Assembly: GCF_013522925.1 (NCBI RefSeq)
Contig: NZ_JAAMQU010000010.1
Coordinates: forward strand, 124,001 to 188,000
From: Pseudomonas japonica
Lineage (GTDB): Bacteria; Pseudomonadota; Gammaproteobacteria; Pseudomonadales; Pseudomonadaceae
Direction: 5' to 3'
DNA: 64,000 nt
A model generated the notes under the pieces. The model had not been told where the DNA came from. It did not search any database and saw only the letters and a list, made by a program, of their open reading frames with translations. This document shows, in pieces, positions 26,202 through 35,241 of this stretch (position 1 is its first letter; the number at the start of each line of letters is the position of its first letter). A program made the translations under genes and the position numbers.

Positions 26202-27767
26202 GTGAGTTCACCCACTCCTGCTACGGCCCCCGCTACAGCACCCGCTGCTGCGCCCGCGCCCAAGCCAATGCCTGCGCCCGCGCCGTTCACCGGCCGCCTG
26301 GCCCTGGGCCTGGTCGGCGTATTGATCGCCGCGCTCACGTCCGGCATCAACGATCGGGTGACGGACATTGCCCTGGCTGACCTGCTTGGCGCCTATGGCC
26401 TGGGCCATGACGAAGGGACCTGGTTCAGTTCGGTGTATGCCGCCGCCGAGGTTTCGGCCATGCTGCTGGCCCCCTGGTTTGCAGTTACCTTCTCGCTGCG
26501 CCGGTTCGCCGTGGTCGCCACGGTCGCGTTTGGCCTCCTTGGCGTGCTGGCGCCCCTTGCGCCCAACTTTTCTACCCTGCTGTTGCTGCGAGTGCTGCAA
26601 GGGCTGGCTGGCGGCGCGCTGCCGCCGCTGCTGATGACCGCCGCGCTGCGCTTCCTGCCGTGGCACATCAAGCTCTACGGGTTGTCGGCCTATGCGCTCA
26701 CAGCTACGTTCGGCCCCAACCTGGCGCTGCCGCTGGCGGCCCTGTGGACCGAGAACGCCGATTGGCGCCTGCTGATGTGGCAGATCATCCCACCGTGCCT
26801 GCTGGGCAGCGCCTTGATCGCCTACGGTTTGCCGCAAGACCCGCTGCGCCTGGAGCGCCTGCGCCAGTTCGACTGGCGGGGCGCGGTGCTGGGGGCTGGT
26901 GGGCTGAGCCTGTTGGTGGTGGGCCTGACCCAGGGCGAGCGGCTGGACTGGTTCGAATCGCCGTTGATTACCGCGTTGCTGCTGGGGGCTGCGGTGTGCC
27001 TGCCGCTGTTCGCCTTGAACGAGTGGTTCCACCCCCTGCCGCTGTTCAAGCTGCAACTGTTAGGGCGGCGCAATTTCGCTTTCGGCATCGCCACGCTCAT
27101 GCTGTTCATGTTCCTGGGGCTGGCGGGCAGTGCCATTCCTTCGGCCTACCTGGCCAACGTGCAGGGCTATCGACCCCTGCAAACCATGCCACTGGCACTG
27201 ACGATCGCGCTGCCTCAGTTGCTGGTGGCACCGTTCATTGCCTTTGTGATCAACCGTAATTGGGTGGACGCCCGCTATGTGATCGCCGCAGGCCTGGTGC
27301 TGCTGAGCACCGCTACCCTGCTCGCCTCGCAGATCACCAGCGTGTGGATCCGTGACGACTTCTACCCCCTGCAAGTGCTGCATACCTTCGGCCAGCCCAT
27401 GGTGGTGGTGCCCCTGCTGATGCTGGCCACCGGGGTGATTCACCCGCTGGAAGGCCCCTTCGCCTCCGCCATGGTCAACAGCCTGCGCGGGCTGGCATCG
27501 GTGGTGTCCGGGGTGGTGCTGGAAAACTTCATCACACATCGCGAACACCTTCACTCCAATACCTTGCTCGACCAGGTCGCCAGCCGGTTGCCCTCCCTGC
27601 CAGCCGAACAGGCGGTGCAGATCGCCGGGCGGGTTCGGCAGCAGGCGTTCACCCTTACCTACGCCGACGCCTGGCTGGCGCTGATCACCATCGCCCTGGC
27701 CTTGGTGCTGATCCTCGTAACGCTGCCCGTGCGCGCCTATCCACCGCAACCTCCGGTACCCACATGA
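26202..27767 (+). CDS. DHA2-type MFS efflux pump (EmrB-like)
   Basis: A 521-residue drug:proton antiporter expected to have fourteen membrane helices. It starts at GTG 26202 after GAAGGA. Landmarks are DEGTWFSSVYAAAEVSAMLLAPW (helix 1-2 region), LLLLRVLQGLAGGALPPLL (helix 4) and HPLEGPFASAMVNSLRGLASVVSG late in the protein. Residues 3-27 are almost only Ala, Pro, Thr and Ser, an unusual cytosolic tail. The gene overlaps a membrane-fusion gene, and an outer-membrane channel gene follows, giving an EmrAB-TolC-type tripartite system across both membranes. Substrate is unknown; the divergent IclR regulator suggests an aromatic or hydrophobic acid. Confidence 0.9.
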   Translation: MSSPTPATAPATAPAAAPAPKPMPAPAPFTGRLALGLVGVLIAALTSGINDRVTDIALADLLGAYGLGHDEGTWFSSVYAAAEVSAMLLAPWFAVTFSLRRFAVVATVAFGLLGVLAPLAPNFSTLLLLRVLQGLAGGALPPLLMTAALRFLPWHIKLYGLSAYALTATFGPNLALPLAALWTENADWRLLMWQIIPPCLLGSALIAYGLPQDPLRLERLRQFDWRGAVLGAGGLSLLVVGLTQGERLDWFESPLITALLLGAAVCLPLFALNEWFHPLPLFKLQLLGRRNFAFGIATLMLFMFLGLAGSAIPSAYLANVQGYRPLQTMPLALTIALPQLLVAPFIAFVINRNWVDARYVIAAGLVLLSTATLLASQITSVWIRDDFYPLQVLHTFGQPMVVVPLLMLATGVIHPLEGPFASAMVNSLRGLASVVSGVVLENFITHREHLHSNTLLDQVASRLPSLPAEQAVQIAGRVRQQAFTLTYADAWLALITIALALVLILVTLPVRAYPPQPPVPT

Positions 27768-28795
27768 AACATAGAACTTCCCTTTCCCTGGCCGTGTTGG
27801 CGGTCGTTGCCTGTGTGGCTTACGGTGGCTGGCGCTTGATGGCCACGGGCTCGCTCGAGCGGACCGATGACGCCTACATTCGCGCCGATTCGGTGCTGGT
27901 GGCGCCCCGCCTGGCCGGGCAGATCGTCGAGGTGGCAGTTGACGACAACCAGAAGGTCAAGGCTGGCCAGCTGCTCGCACGCCTGGATGACAGCGAATAC
28001 CTGGCTGCACAAGCGGCGGCCCGCGCCAACGTGGCGGGCGCCGAAGCGGAGTTGAAGAACCTGGAAGCTGGTATTCAGCGTCAGGCCGCGATCATCACTC
28101 AGGCCGGCGCTACCCTTCGCGCCACCGAGGCCTCGCTCAAGTACGCCCAAGCCAATGCCCAGCGCTACCTGAACCTGTCCAACAGCGGCGCTGGCACCCA
28201 GCAAGAGCGCCAACGCTCCGAAGCCGAACTGCTCGGCGCCCAGGCGGCCCGCGACCGCGATGCCGCCGCTCAGGTGGCGTCCGCGCGCAGCCTGGACGTG
28301 CTCAAAGCCCAGCACGAAGTGGCCCAGGCCACGCTGGAAAAAGCCCAGGCGGACCTTCGCCAGGCCGACCTCAACCTCTCCTGGACCCGCATCGTGGCGC
28401 CGCAGGATGGGCTGATCGGCCAGCGCTCGGCCCGCGTGGGTGCGTATGTTGCCCTCGGCACGCCGCTGATGGCCGTGGTACCGGTGGATGACCTGTACGT
28501 GATCGCCAACTTCCGTGAAACCCAACTGGAGCACATGCGCGCCAACCAGCCGGTGAACATCCGCGTCGACAGCCACCCCAACGTGCCCTTCCATGGGCAT
28601 CTGGAGAGCCTGGCCCCCGCCACCGGCTTGAGCTTTTCGGCCATCTCGCCAGACAACGCCACCGGCAACTTCACCAAGGTGGTGCAGCGCATTCCGGTGA
28701 AAATCCGCTTCGACGACGCCCCTGAAGCCTTGCAGCATTTGCGCGTGGGCATGTCGGTAGTCGTGGACGTAGACGTAAGCGGGGGCGGCGAATGA
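27764..28795 (+). CDS. HlyD/EmrA-type membrane-fusion protein
   Basis: A 343-residue periplasmic adaptor with one N-terminal membrane anchor (residues 7-26). The lipoyl-like half VLVAPRLAGQIVEVAVDDNQKVKAG appears early and its partner WTRIVAPQDGLIGQRSARVGAYV late, bracketing a coiled-coil hairpin rich in Ala, Gln and Glu (about 75-200). The family joins an inner-membrane pump to an outer-membrane channel. ATG 27764 overlaps the pump stop, and its own stop overlaps the channel start, so the three products should be made in balanced amounts. Confidence 0.92.
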   Translation: MKHRTSLSLAVLAVVACVAYGGWRLMATGSLERTDDAYIRADSVLVAPRLAGQIVEVAVDDNQKVKAGQLLARLDDSEYLAAQAAARANVAGAEAELKNLEAGIQRQAAIITQAGATLRATEASLKYAQANAQRYLNLSNSGAGTQQERQRSEAELLGAQAARDRDAAAQVASARSLDVLKAQHEVAQATLEKAQADLRQADLNLSWTRIVAPQDGLIGQRSARVGAYVALGTPLMAVVPVDDLYVIANFRETQLEHMRANQPVNIRVDSHPNVPFHGHLESLAPATGLSFSAISPDNATGNFTKVVQRIPVKIRFDDAPEALQHLRVGMSVVVDVDVSGGGE

Positions 28796-30189
28796 ACCGC
28801 TGGGCAGTGATAGCAGGCGCGGCCATGCTGGCAGGCTGCAGCGTGGGGCCGCAATTCGAACCTCCGCAGGCCGCGTTGCCGGCGCAATGGGACGCCGCGC
28901 AAAGCCAGGGCAACCTCAACCCTCAGTGGTGGCGGCAGCTGGGCGATGAGCAGCTGAGCAGCCTGGTTGAGCGCGTCGCGAGCGGTAACCTGGACGCCCA
29001 GATCGCCGCCAACCGCCTGGAGCAAAGCCGACTGTTGCGTGGTATCAGCGCTGGCGATCGCCTGCCTACCGTCAGTGGCCAGGCCGGCTACAGCCGTGAG
29101 CGCAACAGTGGCGAGGGCCTGAGCGACCCGTCCGGCCAGAACGGCCAGGCGCCGTTCGAACTCTGGACACTGGCGGCAGATGCCAGCTGGGAAGTGGACC
29201 TCTGGGGGCGGGTGCGCCGAGCAGTGGAAGCCGCCGATGCACAGGTAGCCATCAGCCGCGCCGAACGCGACGGCCTGTTGCTGAGCCTGGCGGCGGAAAC
29301 CGCCAGCGACTACCTGCAACTGCGAGGTGTACAGGCGCAACTGGCAGTCACGCAGCAGAACCTGGAAATTGCCCGTCAAAGCCAGCAACTTACCCAGACC
29401 CGTTTCGAAAACGGCGTGACCACTCAACTGGACGTGGCCAACGCTGCCGCCCAGGTGGCCACGGTGTCAGCCCGGGTGCCGGTGCTCGAGGCGCAGCGCG
29501 CTCGCCTGATCAACGCGCTGAGCGCCCTGCTCGGGCAGCCGCCGCGGGCGCTGTTTGCTGAACTGATAGAGCCCCGGCCGCTGCCGCAACCGCAAGACGC
29601 CATCCCCTTGGGCCTTCCCTCGGAGCTGGCTCGGCACCGGCCTGATATCCAGCGCAGCGAGGCCGCCTTGCATCGGGCGGTTGCGGCCACCGGCGCCGCC
29701 CAGGCGGATTTCTACCCGCGGCTCACACTCGGTGCCAGCTTTGGCACCCAAAGCTTCAGCGGCAATGACCTCAACGACTGGGGCGCCCGCGACTGGTCGT
29801 ACGGCCCCAGCCTGTACCTGCCGATCTTCCAGGGCGGCCGGCTTACCGGCACCCTGGCCCTGCGTGAACACGAACAACAGGCGGCGGCCATCGACTACCG
29901 CCGCACCGTGCTCGCTGCCTGGCATGAAGTGGACGATGCGCTGAACGACTACGCCGCCGAACGCCGGCACCACGACGCACTGCAGGAGGCCGTGCAGCAG
30001 AACGACCGCGCGCTGGACGTGGCCCGCCAACGCTACAAGGAGGGTGCAATCGACTTCCTCAACGTGCTCAACGTGCAGCGCGCGCTGCTGGAAACCCAAA
30101 GCGCGCAGGTGTCCAGCGCCACCCAGAGCGTGCTGGACCGGGTGCGGTTGTACAAGGCATTGGGTGGGGGCTGGCCTGAGGGAAGCTAG
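28792..30189 (+). CDS. NodT-family outer-membrane efflux lipoprotein
   Basis: A 465-residue TolC-like outer-membrane channel. The N-terminus has a lipobox (MLAGCSVGPQFEPP), so Cys16 should be acylated. Two related halves with long helices follow; ASDYLQLRGVQAQLAVTQQN and ARHRPDIQRSEAALHRAVA are typical of the NodT/OprM group, and the C-terminal repeat ends RYKEGAIDFLNVLNVQRALLE. It completes the tripartite pump encoded by the two overlapping upstream genes. A second NodT-type gene (opmB) lies nearby on the other strand, but the two differ in sequence and serve different pumps. Confidence 0.92.
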   Translation: MNRWAVIAGAAMLAGCSVGPQFEPPQAALPAQWDAAQSQGNLNPQWWRQLGDEQLSSLVERVASGNLDAQIAANRLEQSRLLRGISAGDRLPTVSGQAGYSRERNSGEGLSDPSGQNGQAPFELWTLAADASWEVDLWGRVRRAVEAADAQVAISRAERDGLLLSLAAETASDYLQLRGVQAQLAVTQQNLEIARQSQQLTQTRFENGVTTQLDVANAAAQVATVSARVPVLEAQRARLINALSALLGQPPRALFAELIEPRPLPQPQDAIPLGLPSELARHRPDIQRSEAALHRAVAATGAAQADFYPRLTLGASFGTQSFSGNDLNDWGARDWSYGPSLYLPIFQGGRLTGTLALREHEQQAAAIDYRRTVLAAWHEVDDALNDYAAERRHHDALQEAVQQNDRALDVARQRYKEGAIDFLNVLNVQRALLETQSAQVSSATQSVLDRVRLYKALGGGWPEGS

Positions 30190-30283
30190 CCTTCCAGGGG
30201 GTACCGTCCGTCGCCCACCGGGCACCCTTAGCGCAGCGTCGTACCCAAAGAAGGGTAATCCCCACAATTGCGGAGATTCACCC

Positions 30284-30616
30284 ATGAACATAAGAACACT
30301 GACCGGCCTGGTATTGGCCGGTGTGCTGGGCGCCACCTCAGTGGGCGCGCTGGCGGCGGAATCCACTAAAACAACGGCGCCCAACAGCGGCAACACCACC
30401 AACCCGTCTACCACTGGCGGCGGCAATGGCAGCGATGCCGGCGGCATGGGCCAGAGTACCCCGGGCACCCCAGGTACTGGCACCGGCGGTATGAGTAACG
30501 GTACCGGCGGCGGCGCGGACGGTGGTGGCGCAGGCGACGGTGGCGGGTCCAGTGGCGGCGGCAGCGGCGCCGGTGGTTCGGGTGGCGGCTCGGGCGGCGG
30601 TGGCTCGGGCGGCTAA
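30284..30616 (+). CDS. Small secreted Gly-rich protein
   Basis: A 110-residue protein with a signal peptide (core LTGLVLAGVLGATSVGALAA, cut near residue 25). The mature part is low complexity: Thr, Asn and Ser first, then almost pure Gly and Ser repeats to the C-terminus. There is no catalytic motif or membrane anchor after the signal. CGGAG lies 9 bases before ATG 30284, and a strong terminator follows its stop, so it looks like a real stand-alone gene or the end of the efflux transcript. It could be an unstructured periplasmic or extracellular protein. No function is proposed. Confidence 0.7.
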   Translation: MNIRTLTGLVLAGVLGATSVGALAAESTKTTAPNSGNTTNPSTTGGGNGSDAGGMGQSTPGTPGTGTGGMSNGTGGGADGGGAGDGGGSSGGGSGAGGSGGGSGGGGSGG

Positions 30617-30636
30617 TCCTCACCTGCTATGACAGC

Positions 30637-30670
30637 CCGGCCGTTAGCCTTGCGCAACGGCCGGTTTTTT
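30637..30670 (+). terminator. Rho-independent terminator after the Gly-rich gene
   Basis: CCGGCCGTT at 30637-30645 pairs perfectly with AACGGCCGG at 30656-30664 around a 10-base loop, followed directly by TTTTTT at 30665-30670. It ends plus-strand transcription 20 bases after the stop. There is no T-run on the minus strand, so it would not stop the convergent opmB transcript. Confidence 0.88.
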
Positions 30671-30679
30671 ATGTCTGGT

Positions 30680-32137
30680 TCATGGCGGTGGTACAGCGCC
30701 GTCCCAGCCACCACCCAAAGCCACAACCAGGTTGACGCTGGCCAGCAGCCGGCTTTGCAGCAGGTTCAGCGCGCTGCGCTCGTTGCTCAGCGCGGTCGCC
30801 TGTACGGTGACCACGTCCAGGTAACCGATCAGCCCGGCCTTGTACTGGTTGGTGGTCAACCGCAGCGAGTCCCGCGCGGCTGCCAATGCCTCGTCCCGTA
30901 GCACCGCTTCGTTCTCGTAAACCTTCAGTTGGCTCAGGTAATCCTCCACTTCACGCATGCCATCGAGCACCGTTTGCCGGTACTGGGCTACGGTCTGGTC
31001 GTAGGCGGCTTGGGTGCGGTCCACTTCGGCGGAGCGCTGCCCTCCATCGAACAACGTCAGGGCCAGCTCAGGCCCCACTGACCAATAGCGGTTGGGCAGG
31101 CTTAGCCAGTTTGAAGACGTGCTCGAGCTGTAGCCCCCGCTCATGCTGAGGGTGAAATCGGGGTAATACGCTGCCTTCGCTACGCCGATCTGGGCATTGG
31201 CCGCGATCACCGTGCGCTCGGCGGAGGCGATGTCCGGCCGCCGCTCCAGCCACTGGGAAGGCACGCCCACGGGAATATCAGGCAGCGCTGGCACCGTAGC
31301 CACTTCGGCCAGGCTGAAATCGGCGGGAGGCTGGCCCATCAGCACCGCGATGGCGTTTTCCAGTTGCGCGCGCTGCCATTGCAGGTCTACCAGTTCAGCC
31401 TGGGTACTCTTGAGCTGGGTACGCGCCTGGGCGATGGCATCACTGCCCGCTACCCCGGCGCGGTATTGGTTCTCGGTAAGCTGGAGGGAGCGCTGATAGG
31501 TTTCGACGGTGGCCTGCAGCAAGCGCTTCTGCTCGTCCAGCACGCGGACCTGCAGGTAGTCCTGAACCAGTTCCGACTGCAGGCTCAGGCGCATGGCGGC
31601 CAGGTCGGCAAAGCTGGCGCCGGCATTGGCGGTGTCGGCTTCCAGCCCGCGGCGCAGTTTGCCCCACAGGTCCGCCTCCCAGCTCACCCCCAGCTGCGCG
31701 TTATAGGTATCACGGATACCGCTGCTGGCATTGCTCAGGCTCGAACCGCTGCTACCACTGCCCTGTGCTGCCCGGGTTTTGCCCACATTCAGGCCCACGC
31801 TGGGATAGAACGCGCCCCGTGCGCTGCGCACCAGTGCCTGGGCTTGCCGATACTGGGCCTCGTACTGGGCCACCGTCTGGTTATTGCGATCGAGGGTGGC
31901 CACCAACGCATCGAGTTGCGGGTCCTGGTAGATAGCCCACCATGCGCCGCGTGCCTGATCGTCAGCCGGCGCGGCCTGGCGCCACCCTTCAGCCTGCTTG
32001 AACTGGGCCGGCGTTTGCAGGCTGGGCCGCTGATAGTCCGGGCCCACGGCGCAGCCAGCCAACCAGCCAGCACAGCAGGCAATGGCCAGCAGGCGCAAAG
32101 GTAAGGCTCGTGGTTGAACGGTGGGAAGTGCGGTCAT
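30680..32137 (-). CDS. opmB: OpmB outer-membrane channel of the MuxABC pump
   Basis: A 485-residue NodT-family lipoprotein with lipobox WLAGCAVGPDYQRP (Cys29). Two TolC-like halves follow, including VQDYLQVRVLDEQKRLLQAT and WLERRPDIASAERTVIAANA. It is the last gene of a four-gene minus-strand operon whose order (adaptor, RND pump, second RND pump, channel) is that of Pseudomonas muxABC-opmB. Its ATG overlaps the muxC stop by four bases. It forms the outer-membrane exit duct for the pump. Symbol is given by operon order and protein type, not by identity search. Confidence 0.9.
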   Translation of the reverse strand: MTALPTVQPRALPLRLLAIACCAGWLAGCAVGPDYQRPSLQTPAQFKQAEGWRQAAPADDQARGAWWAIYQDPQLDALVATLDRNNQTVAQYEAQYRQAQALVRSARGAFYPSVGLNVGKTRAAQGSGSSGSSLSNASSGIRDTYNAQLGVSWEADLWGKLRRGLEADTANAGASFADLAAMRLSLQSELVQDYLQVRVLDEQKRLLQATVETYQRSLQLTENQYRAGVAGSDAIAQARTQLKSTQAELVDLQWQRAQLENAIAVLMGQPPADFSLAEVATVPALPDIPVGVPSQWLERRPDIASAERTVIAANAQIGVAKAAYYPDFTLSMSGGYSSSTSSNWLSLPNRYWSVGPELALTLFDGGQRSAEVDRTQAAYDQTVAQYRQTVLDGMREVEDYLSQLKVYENEAVLRDEALAAARDSLRLTTNQYKAGLIGYLDVVTVQATALSNERSALNLLQSRLLASVNLVVALGGGWDGAVPPP

Positions 32138-35100
32138 AGCGGTCTTTCCAGGGCAGCGTCGGTGGTCACGCCGCGCCAGCGGTTATAGCGGTGGCGCAAA
32201 CGGTCGAGGGCGAGATAAACCACAGGAGTGGTGTAGAGGGTAAGCACCTGGCTCAGCAGCAGCCCGCCAATGATTGCAAGGCCCAGCGGCCGACGCATTT
32301 CGGCGCCGTCCCCGCTGCCCAGCAACAACGGCAAGGCCCCGAGAACTGCCGCCAGTGTGGTCATGAGGATCGGCCGCAGCCGCAGCAGGCAGGCCTGGCG
32401 GATCGATTCCAGCGGCGCCAGCGCCTGCTCGCGCTCCAGCTGCAACGCCAGGTCGATCATCAGGATGGCGTTCTTTTTCACCACACCAATAAGCAGGAAC
32501 AGGCCCAGCAACGAGATCAGGCTGAATTCGCCACCCGTGAGATAGATCGCCAGCAATGCCCCTACCCCTGCAGACGGCAGCGTCGAGAGAATGGTCAGCG
32601 GGTGGATATAGCTTTCGTACAAAATACCCAGGATCAGATACACCCCTACCAGCGCGCCAAGGATCATCCACGGCTGGCTTTTTTGAGAGTCCATGAACGC
32701 ATTGGCGTTGCCGCCCGCTTTCACGATCAACTCATCGGGGATGCCCAGCCCGGCCAGACCACGCTCGATGGCGGCGGTGGCGCGGTCCAGCGGTACACCT
32801 TCGGCAAGGTCGAACGAAATGGCCTCCGACGCGAACTGCCCATCGTGGCTCACGCTGTCATCTGCCAGGCTGTTCTCGTAGCGCGCAATCGAAGCCAGCG
32901 GCACCCGCTTGCCGCTGCTGGTAATCACCTGAACCTGATCGAGGGTGATCGGGTCCTGGGCATAGCGCGGGTCGATCTCCATCACCACCTGGTACTGGTT
33001 GAGGCTGTCGTAAATCGTGGAGATCTGCCGCTGGCTGTAGGCATTGTTCAGCACGGTCATCACCGTGTTCATGTCCACCCCCAGGCGCTTGGCCTGGTCG
33101 CGATCGACCACCAGCGTCACTTGCGCCGTACCGGCACCATCCCGGGCGTCGATGGCGGTGAGCTCGGGCAGAGAGCGGAACAGCGTCACCACCTTGGGGA
33201 ACCATTCACGCAAAACGGCCAGGTCGCCGCTCTGGATGATGTATTGGTATTGGGAGCTGGCGTTGTCCCTGGCACCACCGAATTGAAGGTCCTGGTCGGC
33301 GAACAGCATCAACCGCCCGCCAGGGATCTTCGGCACCGTATGCCGCAGGCGCTCTATCACTTGCTGGGACGACACCCTGCGCTCGGCCAACGGTTTGAGG
33401 CGCACCAGGATGGTGGCGTTGTTGGTGCCGTTATTTCCGCCCAGGGTGGCGGCCACACTGAGCACGGCAGGGTCGGCCAGGATAGCGTCGCGGAACTGGT
33501 GCATCTTGGGTTGCATCACTGTGAAGGACAGCCCGTCGTCGCCACGGATGAAGCCCATCAACTGGCCGGTGTCCTGCTGCGGCATGAACGTCTTGGGCAC
33601 TACAACGTACAACGCCACGTTCAACACAATGGTTGCCAGCAACGACAGCAGTGTGAGCACAGGATGGCGCAATACCCAGCCCAGGGTTCGGCCATAGCCG
33701 GCCATCAAGCGCTCGTTGGCAGCCTCGCTCCAGCGCTCCAACCGGCTTTTCGGGCCTGGTGCTCGCGGCTTCAGCCAGCGGGCGCAAAGCATGGGCGTGA
33801 GGGTGAGGGACACTACCAGCGACACCACCACTGCCGCGGCGAGGGTGATGGAAAATTCGCGGAACAGGTTCTCGATGATCCCGCCCATGAACAGGATGGA
33901 CAGGAACACCGCTACCAGCGAGAGGTTCATCGCGAGCAGGGTGAACCCCACTTCCTTGGCGCCCTGATAGGCCGCCCGCAGCGGTGCCACGCCTTCGTCG
34001 ATATGCCGGGAGATGTTCTCCAGCACCACGATGGCATCGTCCACCACCAAGCCTGTAGCCAGGATAAGCGCCATCAGGGACAAGTTGTTGAGCGAGAAGC
34101 CGTAGAGGTACATCACCGCGAAGGTGCCGATCAGCGACACCGGCACGGCCAGGGTGGGGATAAGCGCTGCCCGGCCATTGGCCAGGAACAGGAACACCAC
34201 CAGCACCACTAGCACCACCGCGATCAGCAGCGTGCGCTCGGCTTCGTGCAGGGTGGCCTTGATCACCGTGGTACGGTCCATGGCCACATCCAGCTGCACA
34301 TTGGCGGGCAGCAGCGAGCGTAACGCCGGCAGGTGCGACTTGATCGCCTCCACCGTCTCGATGATATTCGCGCCCGCCTGGCGGTTGATCACCAGCAGTA
34401 CCGCATCCTGGCGATTGTAGAAGCCGCTGTTGTAGCGATCTTCCACACTGTCGCTCACCCGGGCCACGTCACCCAGGCGCAGGATGGCGCCGTCCTGCTG
34501 GCGGATCACCAAGGGGCGATAGTCCTTGGCCTGCTCCAGCTGATCGTTGGCCTGCACCTGCCAGGCGCGGTCCGCGTCTTCCACGAAGCCTTTGGGCTGG
34601 CGCACGTTGGCATTGTCGATGGCCGAGCGCACGTCGTCCAGGGCAATGCCGTACTGGTTCAACCGCGCGGGCTCGAGTTCGATCCGCACCGCCGGCAGCG
34701 AGCTGCCCCCGATCTGCACCTCCCCTACCCCGCTCACCTGGGCGAGCGTCGGCGACAGGATGGTGGATGCCAGGTCGTACAGGCGGCCTTTTTCCAATGC
34801 CGGGGACGTGAGCGCCAGCACCATCACCGGCGCCTGGGAGGGGTTGATCTTTTTGTAGGTGGGCATGCTTTTCATGCCGCTGGGCAGCAGATTGCGCGAG
34901 GCGTTGATCGCCGCCTGCACGTCCCGGGCAGCGCCGTTGATGTCGCGGCCTTGCTCGAACTGCAGGATCACCCGGGTGGACCCCTGGCTCGAGCGGCTGT
35001 TCATGCTGGTCACCCCGGAGATCGCCCCGAAGGCTCGCTCCAGCGGCGTGGCCACCGAAGAGGCCATCACCTCGGGGCTGGCGCCGGAAAGGTTGGCGCT

Positions 35101-35241
35101 GACCACGATCACCGGGAAATCCATCTGCGGCAGCGGAGCCACCGCCAGCTGACCGAAGCTCACCCCGCCCAACAGAATGATCGCCAGGCTGAGCAGCAAG
35201 GTCGCCACAGGGCGACGGATGAACGGGCCGGAGAGGTTCAC
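32134..35241 (-). CDS. muxC: RND efflux transporter MuxC (MdtC-like)
   Basis: A 1035-residue RND pump subunit with twelve predicted helices and two large periplasmic loops. The proton-relay segment in helix 4 is intact as LATGLVVDDAIVVLENISRH. MdtBC-type pumps work as heterotrimers of two different RND chains, and the partner MuxB is encoded immediately upstream with a four-base overlap. Family ends are typical: MNLSGPFIRRPVATLLLSLA at the start and TLAAVLGALPLLLGSG near the end. Known Mux/Mdt systems export novobiocin, bile-salt-like compounds and similar. Long open frames on the opposite strand here are codon-bias shadows. Confidence 0.94.
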   Translation of the reverse strand: MNLSGPFIRRPVATLLLSLAIILLGGVSFGQLAVAPLPQMDFPVIVVSANLSGASPEVMASSVATPLERAFGAISGVTSMNSRSSQGSTRVILQFEQGRDINGAARDVQAAINASRNLLPSGMKSMPTYKKINPSQAPVMVLALTSPALEKGRLYDLASTILSPTLAQVSGVGEVQIGGSSLPAVRIELEPARLNQYGIALDDVRSAIDNANVRQPKGFVEDADRAWQVQANDQLEQAKDYRPLVIRQQDGAILRLGDVARVSDSVEDRYNSGFYNRQDAVLLVINRQAGANIIETVEAIKSHLPALRSLLPANVQLDVAMDRTTVIKATLHEAERTLLIAVVLVVLVVFLFLANGRAALIPTLAVPVSLIGTFAVMYLYGFSLNNLSLMALILATGLVVDDAIVVLENISRHIDEGVAPLRAAYQGAKEVGFTLLAMNLSLVAVFLSILFMGGIIENLFREFSITLAAAVVVSLVVSLTLTPMLCARWLKPRAPGPKSRLERWSEAANERLMAGYGRTLGWVLRHPVLTLLSLLATIVLNVALYVVVPKTFMPQQDTGQLMGFIRGDDGLSFTVMQPKMHQFRDAILADPAVLSVAATLGGNNGTNNATILVRLKPLAERRVSSQQVIERLRHTVPKIPGGRLMLFADQDLQFGGARDNASSQYQYIIQSGDLAVLREWFPKVVTLFRSLPELTAIDARDGAGTAQVTLVVDRDQAKRLGVDMNTVMTVLNNAYSQRQISTIYDSLNQYQVVMEIDPRYAQDPITLDQVQVITSSGKRVPLASIARYENSLADDSVSHDGQFASEAISFDLAEGVPLDRATAAIERGLAGLGIPDELIVKAGGNANAFMDSQKSQPWMILGALVGVYLILGILYESYIHPLTILSTLPSAGVGALLAIYLTGGEFSLISLLGLFLLIGVVKKNAILMIDLALQLEREQALAPLESIRQACLLRLRPILMTTLAAVLGALPLLLGSGDGAEMRRPLGLAIIGGLLLSQVLTLYTTPVVYLALDRLRHRYNRWRGVTTDAALERPL

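Noticed and set aside
30440..30616. Tandem GGC/GGT-rich DNA repeat as a CRISPR or satellite array
   Set aside because: The repetition is explained by Gly codons in one open frame with a signal peptide; units are irregular and there are no spacers.
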